NCBI GenBank assembly: GCA_036741355.1
Contig: DAINSK010000013.1
Location: 1-64,000, forward strand
Direction of reading: 5' to 3'
Origin: JBBRGK01 sp036741355
Lineage (GTDB): Bacteria; Chloroflexota; Dehalococcoidia; CAUJGQ01
DNA: 64,000 nucleotides
The translations under genes and the position numbers were made by a program. This document shows positions 1 to 7,855 of this stretch, piece by piece; position 1 is the stretch's first letter, and the number at the start of each line of letters is the position of its first letter. The notes under the pieces are model-generated. The model was given only the letters and a program-made list of their open reading frames with translations, had not been told where the DNA came from and made no database searches.

Positions 1-49
1 CGCGTAGGCCGGTCCACCGAGTTGGTTCAAGTGTTAGCCGGACAGGCTC

Positions 50-853
50 CTAGACCGGAGGCACTACTACACGTGCAACCTTTATGATTGCCCGATACAT
101 CTTCTCGGATGCTTGCACCGTGGCATACCAAGTACTTGCGCCGTTGTAGAATCGGTGCCGGAAGGTGATGGTTGTGTCGGGGTTTCCAGACGTTCCGTGA
201 TTGATTCCTACATCGAAGCAATAGATATCTCGCGGATATGGCCGTTTCCGTGCTGACCAACCGAAATACCAATCTGCTGCGTTGTTCAGTTGTTGTGTAA
301 GCACAGCACTGTCATCGGCCCATTGTATCGCATCACTTCTTGTGAGTGGCCCATGGCCGGGCTTAAAGGTAGGGCAGATGACTTCAACACTATTCCAGTC
401 AACAAGGGAATCGTATTCCCCGGTGATGTTCCACACTAGCCCCGCAGTCACTTGTCTTATCCATGCATTAATCTTGACTGTAGGCGCAATAAACGGCAAA
501 TCGGAATTCAATCCAGGTATCGGCTCGTCCAGAAAGGGCCGGTCCTGGACAGAACGCTTTGTTCGGTGGAAATTTGACTCTGCACGCTCAAGAGCTTTAG
601 CAACATTTGGGGTGAGGCGGGGGCTGGAAGGGACATTCTTGTAGGCCCAGTACGCAGTCATTTGTAATGCTGCAGCGAGCGCTGCATCGTCCTGTGTTCG
701 TTCGGTGTTGTGTTCATCACAGGAAGGTACAGTGATTCTGTCGCACTCGAAGTCGATGAACATAGTCTTCGGCGGCACATGTTCCTTGCTGCTGGGCGGA
801 GGTTTGCCACAGTAGTAGCATAGTGTCCTGCTCGAAAACTGGTGACGGGGCAT
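50..853 (-). CDS. HNH-endonuclease-like protein
   Basis: The N-terminus carries CYYCGKPPPSSKEHVPPK followed about 20 residues later by VPSCDEHN, a zinc-knuckle layout (CxxC, EHVPP, then C..HN) typical of HNH-type nucleases found as phage or defence accessory genes. The remaining 220 residues show no domain I recognise. I place the start at the ATG at 853, just ahead of the CxxC motif; a GTG at 871 is in frame but sits over the GGGAG that would act as ribosome-binding site. The gene is clearly more AT-rich than the genes from 5 kb onwards, which suggests recent acquisition. Nuclease activity is inferred from the motif only. Confidence 0.6.
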   Translation of the reverse strand: MPRHQFSSRTLCYYCGKPPPSSKEHVPPKTMFIDFECDRITVPSCDEHNTERTQDDAALAAALQMTAYWAYKNVPSSPRLTPNVAKALERAESNFHRTKRSVQDRPFLDEPIPGLNSDLPFIAPTVKINAWIRQVTAGLVWNITGEYDSLVDWNSVEVICPTFKPGHGPLTRSDAIQWADDSAVLTQQLNNAADWYFGWSARKRPYPRDIYCFDVGINHGTSGNPDTTITFRHRFYNGASTWYATVQASEKMYRAIIKVARVVVPPV

Positions 854-1097
854 TGGAACCGACGCTCCCACACTCGCAGTCTATACCGAGACATTCGGTC
901 ACTGTTCCCGATAACGGCCATTATGGTCACCCCATCCCGCCACTTTACGCACAAACTAGGGTCCCTGCTGGTGTCTCATAAGTGCAGAGCTCTCCTATTA
1001 TGGGCAGAGCTTGCGCGGGCAAGTCGGTTGTTGACGGCGCCTATTGCCTTTGATACGATACTGTCAGAATACGAGATAGATGTATACGAGTAACACT

Positions 1098-1230
1098 ATG
1101 CGACCGATTGCTGCCGATTACCTGACTCCCCTGACCGCGACGCCGGCGAGGTCTCCGCTTGCCACGCACGTCCAGACGTTCCTAACTGATCTTGCAGGCC
1201 GGAACTGCAGCCGTCATACCATCGACGCGC
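1098..1230 (+). pseudogene. Tyrosine-recombinase N-terminal remnant
   Basis: From the ATG at 1098 the reading frame gives a segment with THVQTFLTDLAGRNCSRHTI, which fits the SAM-like core-binding domain at the start of XerC/D and phage integrases. Homology stops abruptly after HTIDA; the frame then runs into arginine- and serine-rich nonsense, and no catalytic R..HxxR..Y domain is visible in the next kilobase. I read it as the leftover 5' end of an integrase, consistent with the accessory character of the first 5 kb. The call rests on about 30 residues. Confidence 0.35.
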
Positions 1231-1864
1231 GCCCGGCGACAATTAGAATTTCACCCCGTACTGCCTCATGGAAGAATGTCACTCGGACCAAGGCTGTTGC
1301 CTCACGGAATAGCTTACTCGACCGCATACCCGCCACTCCCTGTGGGATCGGCAGATCCGTCGGTTGAAGCAGTCCCAGACGCGCACACTGGTGCCGCGAC
1401 AGTGGCCAGATCCGGCGTTGCTGGTGGGTGTTCCCGCGCTCGGGGTGGTGTTTCGGTACCCGTCTCGTTTTCAGCGTCTTCTCGTAAAGGCGGATCCGCA
1501 GAGCGCGGATCTGTTCACGCCGCGCCGCTACCCGAAGCCGAGATTCACTACACGATCTTCGGCGAGTCATTTGCTCGAAGTGCCATTTTCAACGCAGCCA
1601 GAACCAAGCCCCGGATTACCGCACTTGAAATCTCTTCGTCCGCAATTTACGGGGGGATGAAAAGCGGGTTAGGCAGCATATGCCGGCGATCCGTCGCGCC
1701 TGCCTCGGGCACGGTGCAGGAATCGACTTCGAGTTGTAGTTGTGAATGGCTCGGCATCCGTCGCCCAAGATGGGTTGTGCGACGTAACAATCAGAGCACA
1801 GCAATCAAACCCCGCTCAGTCGTGCGAGGTTTGAGAGAGACTGGTTTAGTAGGCATACGGCACC
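1231..1864. other. Stretch without recognisable gene
   Basis: Several overlapping open frames exist on both strands, but none shows a domain, a good ribosome-binding site or a convincing amino-acid composition. It probably contains decayed accessory DNA between the integrase scrap and the toxin-antitoxin pair. Confidence 0.5.
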
Positions 1865-2146
1865 TTATTCCTGTGGTCTTCGGAGGTGCTCCAAAATCCA
1901 CATCCTGGCCAGAGTTGAGGGACCGATTCCCTGTTTCTTGGCACGCTCTCTAAGCTCGTCCAGCGTTTGATCACTGAGTTTCACTGTGAGCCCACGCTTG
2001 ATAAGCGGCTTGTCGAAGGACACTTGGACCTCACGAAAGGCACCCGGGAATTCCTCGGGGCTGTGAGTATCCCAGAAGTCCCCCGCCTCTTGCTCATTGC
2101 CAAAGCGTGGAGGTTGGTTGGTTTTGCGTTCAGCTCGTTGTGTCAT
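1865..2146 (-). CDS. CopG/BrnA-like antitoxin
   Basis: A 93-residue protein with FGNEQEAGDFWDTHSPEEF near the N-terminus and LTVKLSDQTLDELRERAKKQG near the C-terminus. The first block matches the opening of CopG-type antitoxins of type II modules and the second is a ribbon-helix-helix segment. It overlaps the 3' end of the upstream toxin gene by 17 bases on the same strand, giving toxin-first order as in brnT-brnA. Its expected role is to bind and neutralise the partner toxin and repress the shared promoter. Confidence 0.7.
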   Translation of the reverse strand: MTQRAERKTNQPPRFGNEQEAGDFWDTHSPEEFPGAFREVQVSFDKPLIKRGLTVKLSDQTLDELRERAKKQGIGPSTLARMWILEHLRRPQE

Positions 2147-2420
2147 TCTTCATCACCTGCCTTTCGAGCGTTGGTAGCGCATCGGTCGAGTCACGGGCTG
2201 TGGCTAGGGCGAACACACCTTGACCCCGAGGGAAGATAAACACTGACAGGTACCGCCCGCCTTCTGCCTGGCCATATACTTCGTAACCCCCGTCTCTGCC
2301 TCGCAGGACCAGAAGGTCGCTAAAGCAGACCTCTTCCACTTCCTCAGGCGTCACCTGGTGTCTGGTCCAGATATGTTCTTCCCGTTCAGCTGAAATCAGC
2401 ACCTCCCGAATACGTACCAC
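2130..2420 (-). CDS. BrnT-like toxin
   Basis: A 96-residue basic/acidic protein with EEHIWTRHQVTPEEVEEV near the start and FALATARDSTDALPTLERQ near the end. This layout (His plus 'VTPEEVEEV', then a C-terminal ARDxT..E segment) resembles BrnT ribonuclease toxins and related uncharacterised toxins, which cut mRNA. It starts at a GTG (2420) with AAGGA upstream and is translationally coupled to the CopG-like antitoxin by a 17-base overlap. Catalytic residues cannot be assigned with certainty, so membership in the BrnT family is probable but not proven. Confidence 0.6.
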   Translation of the reverse strand: MVRIREVLISAEREEHIWTRHQVTPEEVEEVCFSDLLVLRGRDGGYEVYGQAEGGRYLSVFIFPRGQGVFALATARDSTDALPTLERQVMKNDTTS

Positions 2421-2481
2421 TATGACATCCTTTGGAGGATATTGTATTACTGCGTTGATGAAACAAGCAAACGAATAATAC

Positions 2482-2521
2482 CTGACATGTAGTAGTACTC
2501 ATGTTATATTGGGTCGTACCA
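2482..2521 (+). promoter_or_regulatory. Leaderless sigma70-type promoter with candidate operator
   Basis: CTGACA (2482-2487) and TATATT (2505-2510) are separated by exactly 17 bases. A start site about seven bases after the -10 box falls at roughly 2517, so the ATG at 2521 would have almost no 5' leader. The spacer holds an inverted repeat, ACATG (2485-2489) against CATGT (2500-2504), extendable with one bulge; it could be an operator for the AbrB-type antitoxin encoded immediately downstream. Confidence 0.55.
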
Positions 2522-2811
2522 TGCCATCGATAGAACTACCACACTACGTATACACCTCGAACCTGACCCGCAAGGGCCAGGTGACGATACCGGTCTCTAT
2601 CCGCCGTCAGCTGGGACTCAAGCGCGGCGATAAGGTCGCCTTCGTTCAGGAGGGTGAAACCGTCACGCTCAAGCCGGCCCAGAGTGTGACCGACCGGACC
2701 GCCGGAGCACTAAGGCAGTACCGGCGCGTACCAAGCCCAACGCCCCAGGAAGAGCGCGAGGCCTTTGCTCAAGCTGTAGCCGATGAGGTGGCTGAAACAC
2801 TTGGAGGCTAA
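2521..2811 (+). CDS. AbrB/MazE-type antitoxin
   Basis: After a short lead the protein reads SNLTRKGQVTIPVSIRRQLG and then KRGDKVAF, the swapped-hairpin AbrB/MazE DNA-binding fold. The ATG at 2521 is preferred over an upstream TTG at 2509 because that TTG lies inside the -10 box. The last codon is followed directly by the ATG of a PIN-domain gene, a normal arrangement for a VapBC-type module. It should neutralise the PIN toxin through its C-terminal tail and autorepress the promoter at 2482-2510. Confidence 0.8.
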   Translation: MPSIELPHYVYTSNLTRKGQVTIPVSIRRQLGLKRGDKVAFVQEGETVTLKPAQSVTDRTAGALRQYRRVPSPTPQEEREAFAQAVADEVAETLGG

Positions 2812-3225
2812 ATGGCCGGTCTCCCGTTGCTGGACACCAACCCTATCCTGCGCCATGCGCTCGACGACCATCTGGATCATTCACCGCGTTCCCATGCGCT
2901 TTTTGCCCGCGTCGAACAGGGCCAGGAACGGCTGCGCCTGACCGACACCGTTGTCTTCGAAGCCGCTTTCACGCTCGAACGGTTCTATAAAGTCCCCCGG
3001 GTCGCCATCCGCACCACGCTGCTTGATATCATCCTAATCCCCGGACTCGCGCTGCCCGGCAAACAAGCATACCGACAGGTGTTTGACCTCTGGGTCAGCC
3101 AACCCAAGCTGTCGTTTGCCGACTGTTACCATGTGGTCTTTGTCCAGCGGCACAACTTGCCGGCCATCGTCACATTCGACCAAGATTTCGACCCGGTACC
3201 CGGGCTCACCCGCCGCGAGCCGTAA
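2812..3225 (+). CDS. PIN-domain toxin (VapC-like)
   Basis: A 137-residue PIN ribonuclease. The acidic residues expected of the fold are visible: Asp in LLDTN near the N-terminus, Glu in VVFEAAFTLE, Asp in SFADCYHVV and Asp in TFDQDFD. VapC toxins cleave tRNA or rRNA. It begins with no gap after the stop of the AbrB-type antitoxin, so the two are co-translated. All four acidic positions are intact, so the module looks functional, unlike the PIN toxin at 4551-4984. Confidence 0.8.
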   Translation: MAGLPLLDTNPILRHALDDHLDHSPRSHALFARVEQGQERLRLTDTVVFEAAFTLERFYKVPRVAIRTTLLDIILIPGLALPGKQAYRQVFDLWVSQPKLSFADCYHVVFVQRHNLPAIVTFDQDFDPVPGLTRREP

Positions 3226-3470
3226 CCATTCGGGTCGCAGTTCGGCCACAAGGCTCTGTTCATGGCGGACGCCGGCGCGCATTGAGTTGGGTCAACTCGT
3301 CGCAAACGATGGGTTCTACGACATCGAGCCTTCGCGGGGAGCGGAAGCAACGGAGGGAAGCTCCTGCCGCTGTCTGCGCCGCTGCTTCAGTAACGCAGCG
3401 ACGCGCTCTGGCGTGTGAATAGGGAGCACGTGCAGCGGTACCTGCCCCCCAACCGCTCGGTCTGGACCGA

Positions 3471-3551
3471 GAACGTCGGTTGATTCGAGCTCAGGCGGAT
3501 CTGTGGCGCCGGCCCGAAGAGTTTGAGCTGATTGCGGCGGATTTGCGGTGA
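3471..3551 (+). pseudogene. hsdM 3'-end-like fragment
   Basis: The frame closing at 3551 ends PEEFELIAADLR-stop. The hsdM gene at 26609-28129 ends with EEFELIAADLG, and over the 30 bases from GAAGAG onward the two DNA stretches differ at only two positions. No methylase motifs lie upstream, so only the tail is present. The rest of 3226-3639 holds no gene I can support. It may be the scar of an older type I modification gene. Confidence 0.3.
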
Positions 3552-3639
3552 GTGATGGCGCCTAACGAGGATTCCGCTTAATGATGAGACCGGTGTAAGT
3601 TTCGAACAGTTAGTCAGTCGCAGAAGCGGGTGCAAATCA

Positions 3640-4536
3640 ATGCAGGGAACACGGACACCGCCAAGAGACCGATGGAAGATATCACGACTAATCGCGTATA
3701 TCGCTGCGTCACTGTTGCTCTCGTTCATCGGGATGGTAGCGGCCGGTCTGCCCGGCTCCAGTTCGATTCTCCCGGCCAGAGCTCATGGCGCGGTGCAGGC
3801 CGATGCTTGCAGCAATGCCAGCCTGAAAGGCAACTACGCCTTTGTCCTGCGCGGAGGGCCGGTACTCGGCGTCGACGGCACGCCACTGAGCGTTCCGCAG
3901 CCGCAAGCCGTGCTGGAGATGCTCTTATACGACGGCGCCGGCAACTTCACCGCGTCCGATACAGCAAACCGCAATGGTGAGATAGGACGGGAAGCCATTA
4001 GCGGCACATACTCTGTGAGTCCCGACTGCACCTTCACCGAAATCGAATACACGAGTGATGGCACGGCGTATCACTCCGCCGGCGTCCTCGTAGATGGTGG
4101 CAACGAGTATCACTTCATCGACACGGACCCGGGAGCAGTGTTCAGCGCGACCGGTTACCGGTATTCGTCGGGCGCTTGCAGCAATGCGAGCTTGAATGGC
4201 GTCTATGGAAGCCTGGCCACCGGGTTTGTGATCCTGAATCCGGACGGAACGCGCCTGGCAACGCCGCTGCCGGTCGCCGTTATTGCGAGCTTCTCGTACG
4301 ACGGCGCCGGTGCCGTGACCGCGAGCAGCATCGCGAGTTACGGCGCCGGTGGTACGTCCTATACCGGCGTCGGAACCTACACGGTGAATCCGGATTGCCA
4401 GGGCACCGCCACGATCACCACCTCCGATGGCGAGACCGGCAATACAGCCTTCGTTGTCGTGGACGGGGGCAGGGCCGTGTACTTCGTTGGGCTGGACAAC
4501 GACGACGTCTTTACGGGTTCGAGTGTGCGTCAATAG
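3640..4536 (+). CDS. Secreted protein with two CSNASL-type repeats
   Basis: Residues about 12-50 form a signal sequence: basic PPRDRWK, a hydrophobic run around AASLLLSFIGMVAAG, then an Ala-rich cleavage region. The mature part consists of two copies of one module of about 120 residues, beginning CSNASLKGNYAF (near residue 57) and CSNASLNGVYGS (near 178). Each has a YDGAGxxTAS segment, a 'GTYxVxPDC' strand with a second cysteine, and a 'VVDGG' turn. One disulfide per repeat is likely. Such repeats occur in secreted proteins of unknown role in several environmental phyla. No enzyme motif is visible. Confidence 0.7.
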   Translation: MQGTRTPPRDRWKISRLIAYIAASLLLSFIGMVAAGLPGSSSILPARAHGAVQADACSNASLKGNYAFVLRGGPVLGVDGTPLSVPQPQAVLEMLLYDGAGNFTASDTANRNGEIGREAISGTYSVSPDCTFTEIEYTSDGTAYHSAGVLVDGGNEYHFIDTDPGAVFSATGYRYSSGACSNASLNGVYGSLATGFVILNPDGTRLATPLPVAVIASFSYDGAGAVTASSIASYGAGGTSYTGVGTYTVNPDCQGTATITTSDGETGNTAFVVVDGGRAVYFVGLDNDDVFTGSSVRQ

Positions 4537-4550
4537 CCGGTACGGCCGTC

Positions 4551-4984
4551 CTATAGCTGCTGGGCCAGGTCAATGAAGCCATACTGGTGAAAATCCTCGT
4601 CGAAGGTGAAGGCAGTACCGATGCCGAGACGCTCCATGATCGCGAAGCTTGTGGCGTCCGTATAGCTAAAGTCCTTGTCACCGTATTGCTGCAAGATTGC
4701 TCGAGCGCGGCGCTCGTCGGCTGGCCTCACCCGAATCACTCGCATCTCGCCATCGACGAGTTCCTGGATGACCTGCAAGGCTGCAGCGCGTCCCAGGTGC
4801 GACAGGGTCAGAGCGTGCGTCTCAGCCACGATGAAGTTGCTGGTGTACGTGCGCCCCGCTCCTCGGCCAGCCGTCTCGCAACGCGCAATGCGTCAGCATG
4901 GACAGTATCGGCTGGATCAACAAGGCCGTAGTGGGCTGACGTGTCGACAAAAACTTGGCGGGATGGAAACGGCGCCAGCGTCAT
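4551..4984 (-). pseudogene. Frameshifted PIN-domain toxin
   Basis: From the ATG at 4984 the frame gives SRQVFVDTSAHYGLVDPADT with the first PIN aspartate, and continues to AEERG. The next frame carries the rest: TYTSNFIVAETHALTLSHLG, then the C-terminal TDATSFAIMERLG and FTFDEDFHQYGF. Adding one base to the run of four C (plus strand 4854-4857) rejoins the two halves into a normal PIN protein of about 144 residues. The ATG overlaps the stop of the upstream antitoxin gene (ATGA). It is either a true inactivating frameshift or a homopolymer error in the assembly. Confidence 0.7.
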
Positions 4985-5307
4985 CGCTTGGTTTGGTGGC
5001 GCGAATCGGTACCGTAAGCCTCGGCGAGATACTTGTGCTTGTTGCGGGCGACATCGACGGGTCCCTGGGGGCGATCGGTAATACTATCGCCGATAGCAGC
5101 CAGGCCAAGTAGGGTGCTTCGCCGATTGCCAGTTCTTCGTCCTGCTCTTGCCGGCAGTTCGGGTTCTTGCATCGCTGGCCTCAGGTACGCAAGCGTCTCG
5201 CCGTCGCGCTTGAGGGCACGGGGTTTGCGGTCGCGTTGCACCTGCTCGGCCAAGGCGGCAAGGCCGGGAATCCTATCGACATCGAATGGAATCTGTTCGC
5301 TTGCCAT
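4981..5307 (-). CDS. Antitoxin of a PIN module
   Basis: A 108-residue protein starting MASEQIPFDVDRIPGLAAL, followed by LAEQVQRDRKPRALKRDGETLAYLRPA. The 'pR.LkRdGe.lA.L.PA' strand is typical of Phd/YefM-related antitoxins that partner PIN toxins. The ATG at 5307 has GGAAGAAG upstream and is preferred over 5358, which would add an arginine-rich lead. Its stop overlaps the start of the frameshifted PIN gene. If the toxin is dead, this antitoxin is an orphan. Confidence 0.65.
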   Translation of the reverse strand: MASEQIPFDVDRIPGLAALAEQVQRDRKPRALKRDGETLAYLRPAMQEPELPARAGRRTGNRRSTLLGLAAIGDSITDRPQGPVDVARNKHKYLAEAYGTDSRHQTKR

Positions 5308-5350
5308 GATGGTCTTCTTCCGGCTTTCGGACCTATTATTGCACGGGCCA

Positions 5351-6730
5351 CTACCCAATCATCCAGTCGCCGCGCTGCGCCCGTTGGAGGCCCAGGTTCT
5401 CGCGCAGGGTTGCGCCCGCGTACTCGCGCTGATGAAGGCCTCGCCGTTGTAGTTCGGGCACCACGAGCCGTACAAAGTCCTCGTATGCTCCCGGCATGTG
5501 CGTCGCCGCGAGCACGAACCCGTCGCACGCCTCCGTGACGAACCACTCCTCGAGCTCGTCCGCCACGTCCTTCGGTGTACCGATAAAGTGCGGGTGCTCC
5601 GCCAGCGTTCCGCGCCCGCTATATTTGATGAAGTCGCGCGCCGTTGGGTTCGCCTTGCCGGAGTCGCGGATCACGCGGTCGCGAAGCGCCTGCAACCCGC
5701 TGATCGACGCCAGGTCCTCGTCGGAGAACGGGTCGTCCAGGCCTCGTCGCGAAAAGTCGTAGTTCAGCACTTCAGATAACAGCACCAGCGCGTCAATCGG
5801 CTCCGCCAGACCCTCGATGTAGGCTGCTTTGTCAGCGGCCATGCTTCTCGTCTCGGCGACGACGCAGTACACCGCGGGCAGGATTTTGACCCGGTCCGGG
5901 TCTCGCCCGAGGCGCGCGACCTCATGCTTGAACTCCCGGTAGCCTTTCTGTGCGAGCTCGCGATTCGGGTCGATGATGAACACGAGCTCAGCCCATCGGG
6001 CGGCAAATTGGCGGCCTCTCCCGCTCTGGCCGGCCTGGATGATGATCGGGCGCCCCTGGGGCGTCCGCGGTACCGTGAACGGCCCGCGGGTTCGGATCGA
6101 CGCTCCCTCGTGGTCCAGGCGATGCACTTTGGCGGGATCGGCGAAGATGCCCCGCTCCCGGTCGTAGATGATCGCGTCATCCTCCCAGGTGTCCCAGTGG
6201 CCGAGGACCGCTTCCATGAACTCGTCCGCGTGGTCGTAGCGGGCGTCGTGGCCGAGCTGGGTCGCGCGGCCAAAATTCGCCGCTTCGGAATCATTTAACG
6301 AGGTGACGACGTTCCACGCCGCCCGACCGCCGAGCATGTGGTCGAGCGTAGCGAAGACACGCGCGACGTGAAACGGCTCGTAATACGTCGTCGAATACGT
6401 CCCGCCGATGCCCAGGTGGCGCGTCGCCAGCCCCATCGCCGTCATCAGCGGGATCAGGTCCAGCTTCACGGTTCGAATCCCGTGCCGGACCGCCTCCGAG
6501 AAGTCATCCCCGTAGCGGTCGGGCATGGCGAGACGATCGTCGAAGAAAGCTAGGTGGAACTTCCCGGCCTCGAGTGTGCGCGAGATGCGCTGGTAGTACT
6601 CGGCGGTTAGGAAGTCCGACGCGGTTGCCTCATGCCGCCACGAAGCCGGGTAATTGGAGCAGTTTTGGCCCTGGAGGAAGCCGACCAGCGTCATCTGGCG
6701 GCGCGGAACCGCTTCAGTTACGGAACTCAT
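5351..6730 (-). CDS. NtaA/SnaA/DmoA-type FMNH2-dependent monooxygenase
   Basis: A luciferase-like (beta/alpha)8 monooxygenase of the long subfamily that includes nitrilotriacetate monooxygenase NtaA and pristinamycin synthase SnaA. Diagnostic segments are FHLAFFDDRLAMPDRYGD, TRHLGIGGTYSTTYYEPFHVAR, GGRAAWNVVTSLN, 'GRPIIIQAGQSGRG' and FIGTPKDVADELEEW. Members use reduced FMN from a separate reductase to oxidise N- or S-containing organics. The start at 6730 (MSSVTE) gives about 459 residues and leaves 14 bases to the upstream oxidase gene, so the two are probably co-transcribed. No flavin reductase is encoded nearby. Confidence 0.85.
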   Translation of the reverse strand: MSSVTEAVPRRQMTLVGFLQGQNCSNYPASWRHEATASDFLTAEYYQRISRTLEAGKFHLAFFDDRLAMPDRYGDDFSEAVRHGIRTVKLDLIPLMTAMGLATRHLGIGGTYSTTYYEPFHVARVFATLDHMLGGRAAWNVVTSLNDSEAANFGRATQLGHDARYDHADEFMEAVLGHWDTWEDDAIIYDRERGIFADPAKVHRLDHEGASIRTRGPFTVPRTPQGRPIIIQAGQSGRGRQFAARWAELVFIIDPNRELAQKGYREFKHEVARLGRDPDRVKILPAVYCVVAETRSMAADKAAYIEGLAEPIDALVLLSEVLNYDFSRRGLDDPFSDEDLASISGLQALRDRVIRDSGKANPTARDFIKYSGRGTLAEHPHFIGTPKDVADELEEWFVTEACDGFVLAATHMPGAYEDFVRLVVPELQRRGLHQREYAGATLRENLGLQRAQRGDWMIG

Positions 6731-6744
6731 CTCGCGATGCACGC

Positions 6745-7827
6745 CTACAGGAGCCGCCCGCCGGGCATGTTGACCCACGCGCTCATCTCGTGGGCGGGCG
6801 TCACCGGCTCCGCCGCGCACACGTAGTTTGCGTTGATCTGGTCGATGCACGTCACACCGAGGAGCCCCATGGCCACCGTCATCTCGTGTTCCAGAAGCTC
6901 GAGCACCCGAACGAGTCCGTCTTTGCCGGCAGCGGCCAGCCCCCAGCCATGCAACTTGCCGATGGCCACGGCACGGGCGCCGAGCGCAATCGCCTTAACA
7001 ACGTCCGTTCCGCGCAGGATGCCGCCGTCCAGCACGATCTCCGCCCTGCCCGCGACGGCCTGCACGATTTCCGGCAGTGTGTCGATTGTGCCCCGTGCGT
7101 GGTCGAGTTGCCGGCCGCCGTGATTCGATACCCAGATCACGTCGACGCCGTGTTCGACGGCAAGCAGCGCGTCCTCGGCGGTCTGCACCCCCTTGACCAT
7201 AAACGGTCCGCCCCACAGCTCCTTGATCAGGTCCAGCGTCTCCCATGTCAGAGCGGCGAGGTACGATCGCTGGACAGTGCTCCTGTTGCGCTGGGTGGGG
7301 GTCATCCAGCGAGACAGCATCGGCCGTTCCCGCCGGCTGTACATGGCGACATCGACCGTGAGGCAGAGGGCCGCGTAGCCGGCCGATTTCACACGCGCGA
7401 CGATGTCTCGCACCCAGTCCATGTCGCCGTGAACATAGAGCTGAAACATCCTGGTTCCGTCACTGGCCGCAGCGGTCTCTTCGAGGCTCGGCTGCGTGGC
7501 AGAGCTAATAACAGGTATCGTGCCAAACTCCGCCGCCGCCCTCGCGGAAGCGACGGCCCCTTCCGGTGTAAAAGCCTGCAGCGAGCCGATCGGGGCAAGC
7601 AATACGGGGATGCGCAATCGATGGCCCAGGAACGACGTTGACGGGTCAATACTGGAGACGTCGACGAGCACGCGCGGCCGGAACCCCAGGCGGTCGAAGC
7701 CGAGCCGGTTGCGGCGCATGGTGGTCTCGGACTCGGACGCGCCGACAAGATAATCCCACGGCCCCTGGAGGAGGTTGCGGCGCGCCGCGAGCACGATCTC
7801 TTCGTTGCTGAGGAATTCCGGGTTCAT
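6745..7827 (-). CDS. FMN-dependent alpha-hydroxy-acid oxidase/dehydrogenase
   Basis: A 360-residue TIM-barrel flavoenzyme of the glycolate oxidase/lactate dehydrogenase family. The catalytic motif SNHGGRQLD (His and Arg of the active site), the 'FQLYVHGDMDW' strand, LTVDV, and the FMN phosphate-binding DGGILRGTDVVKAIALGA are all present. It would oxidise a 2-hydroxy acid to the 2-oxo acid. The start at 7827 has ACGGGG upstream. It lies 28 bases after one luciferase-like gene and 14 before another, a three-gene transcription unit. Confidence 0.9.
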   Translation of the reverse strand: MNPEFLSNEEIVLAARRNLLQGPWDYLVGASESETTMRRNRLGFDRLGFRPRVLVDVSSIDPSTSFLGHRLRIPVLLAPIGSLQAFTPEGAVASARAAAEFGTIPVISSATQPSLEETAAASDGTRMFQLYVHGDMDWVRDIVARVKSAGYAALCLTVDVAMYSRRERPMLSRWMTPTQRNRSTVQRSYLAALTWETLDLIKELWGGPFMVKGVQTAEDALLAVEHGVDVIWVSNHGGRQLDHARGTIDTLPEIVQAVAGRAEIVLDGGILRGTDVVKAIALGARAVAIGKLHGWGLAAAGKDGLVRVLELLEHEMTVAMGLLGVTCIDQINANYVCAAEPVTPAHEMSAWVNMPGGRLL

Positions 7828-7855
7828 GTCGTTGCCCCGTCTATCACGCTTATCG

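Noticed and set aside
6467..6484. CACGG-TTCGAATC-CCGTG looks like a tRNA T-arm
   Set aside because: It lies inside the conserved monooxygenase gene, and no acceptor, D or anticodon stems surround it.
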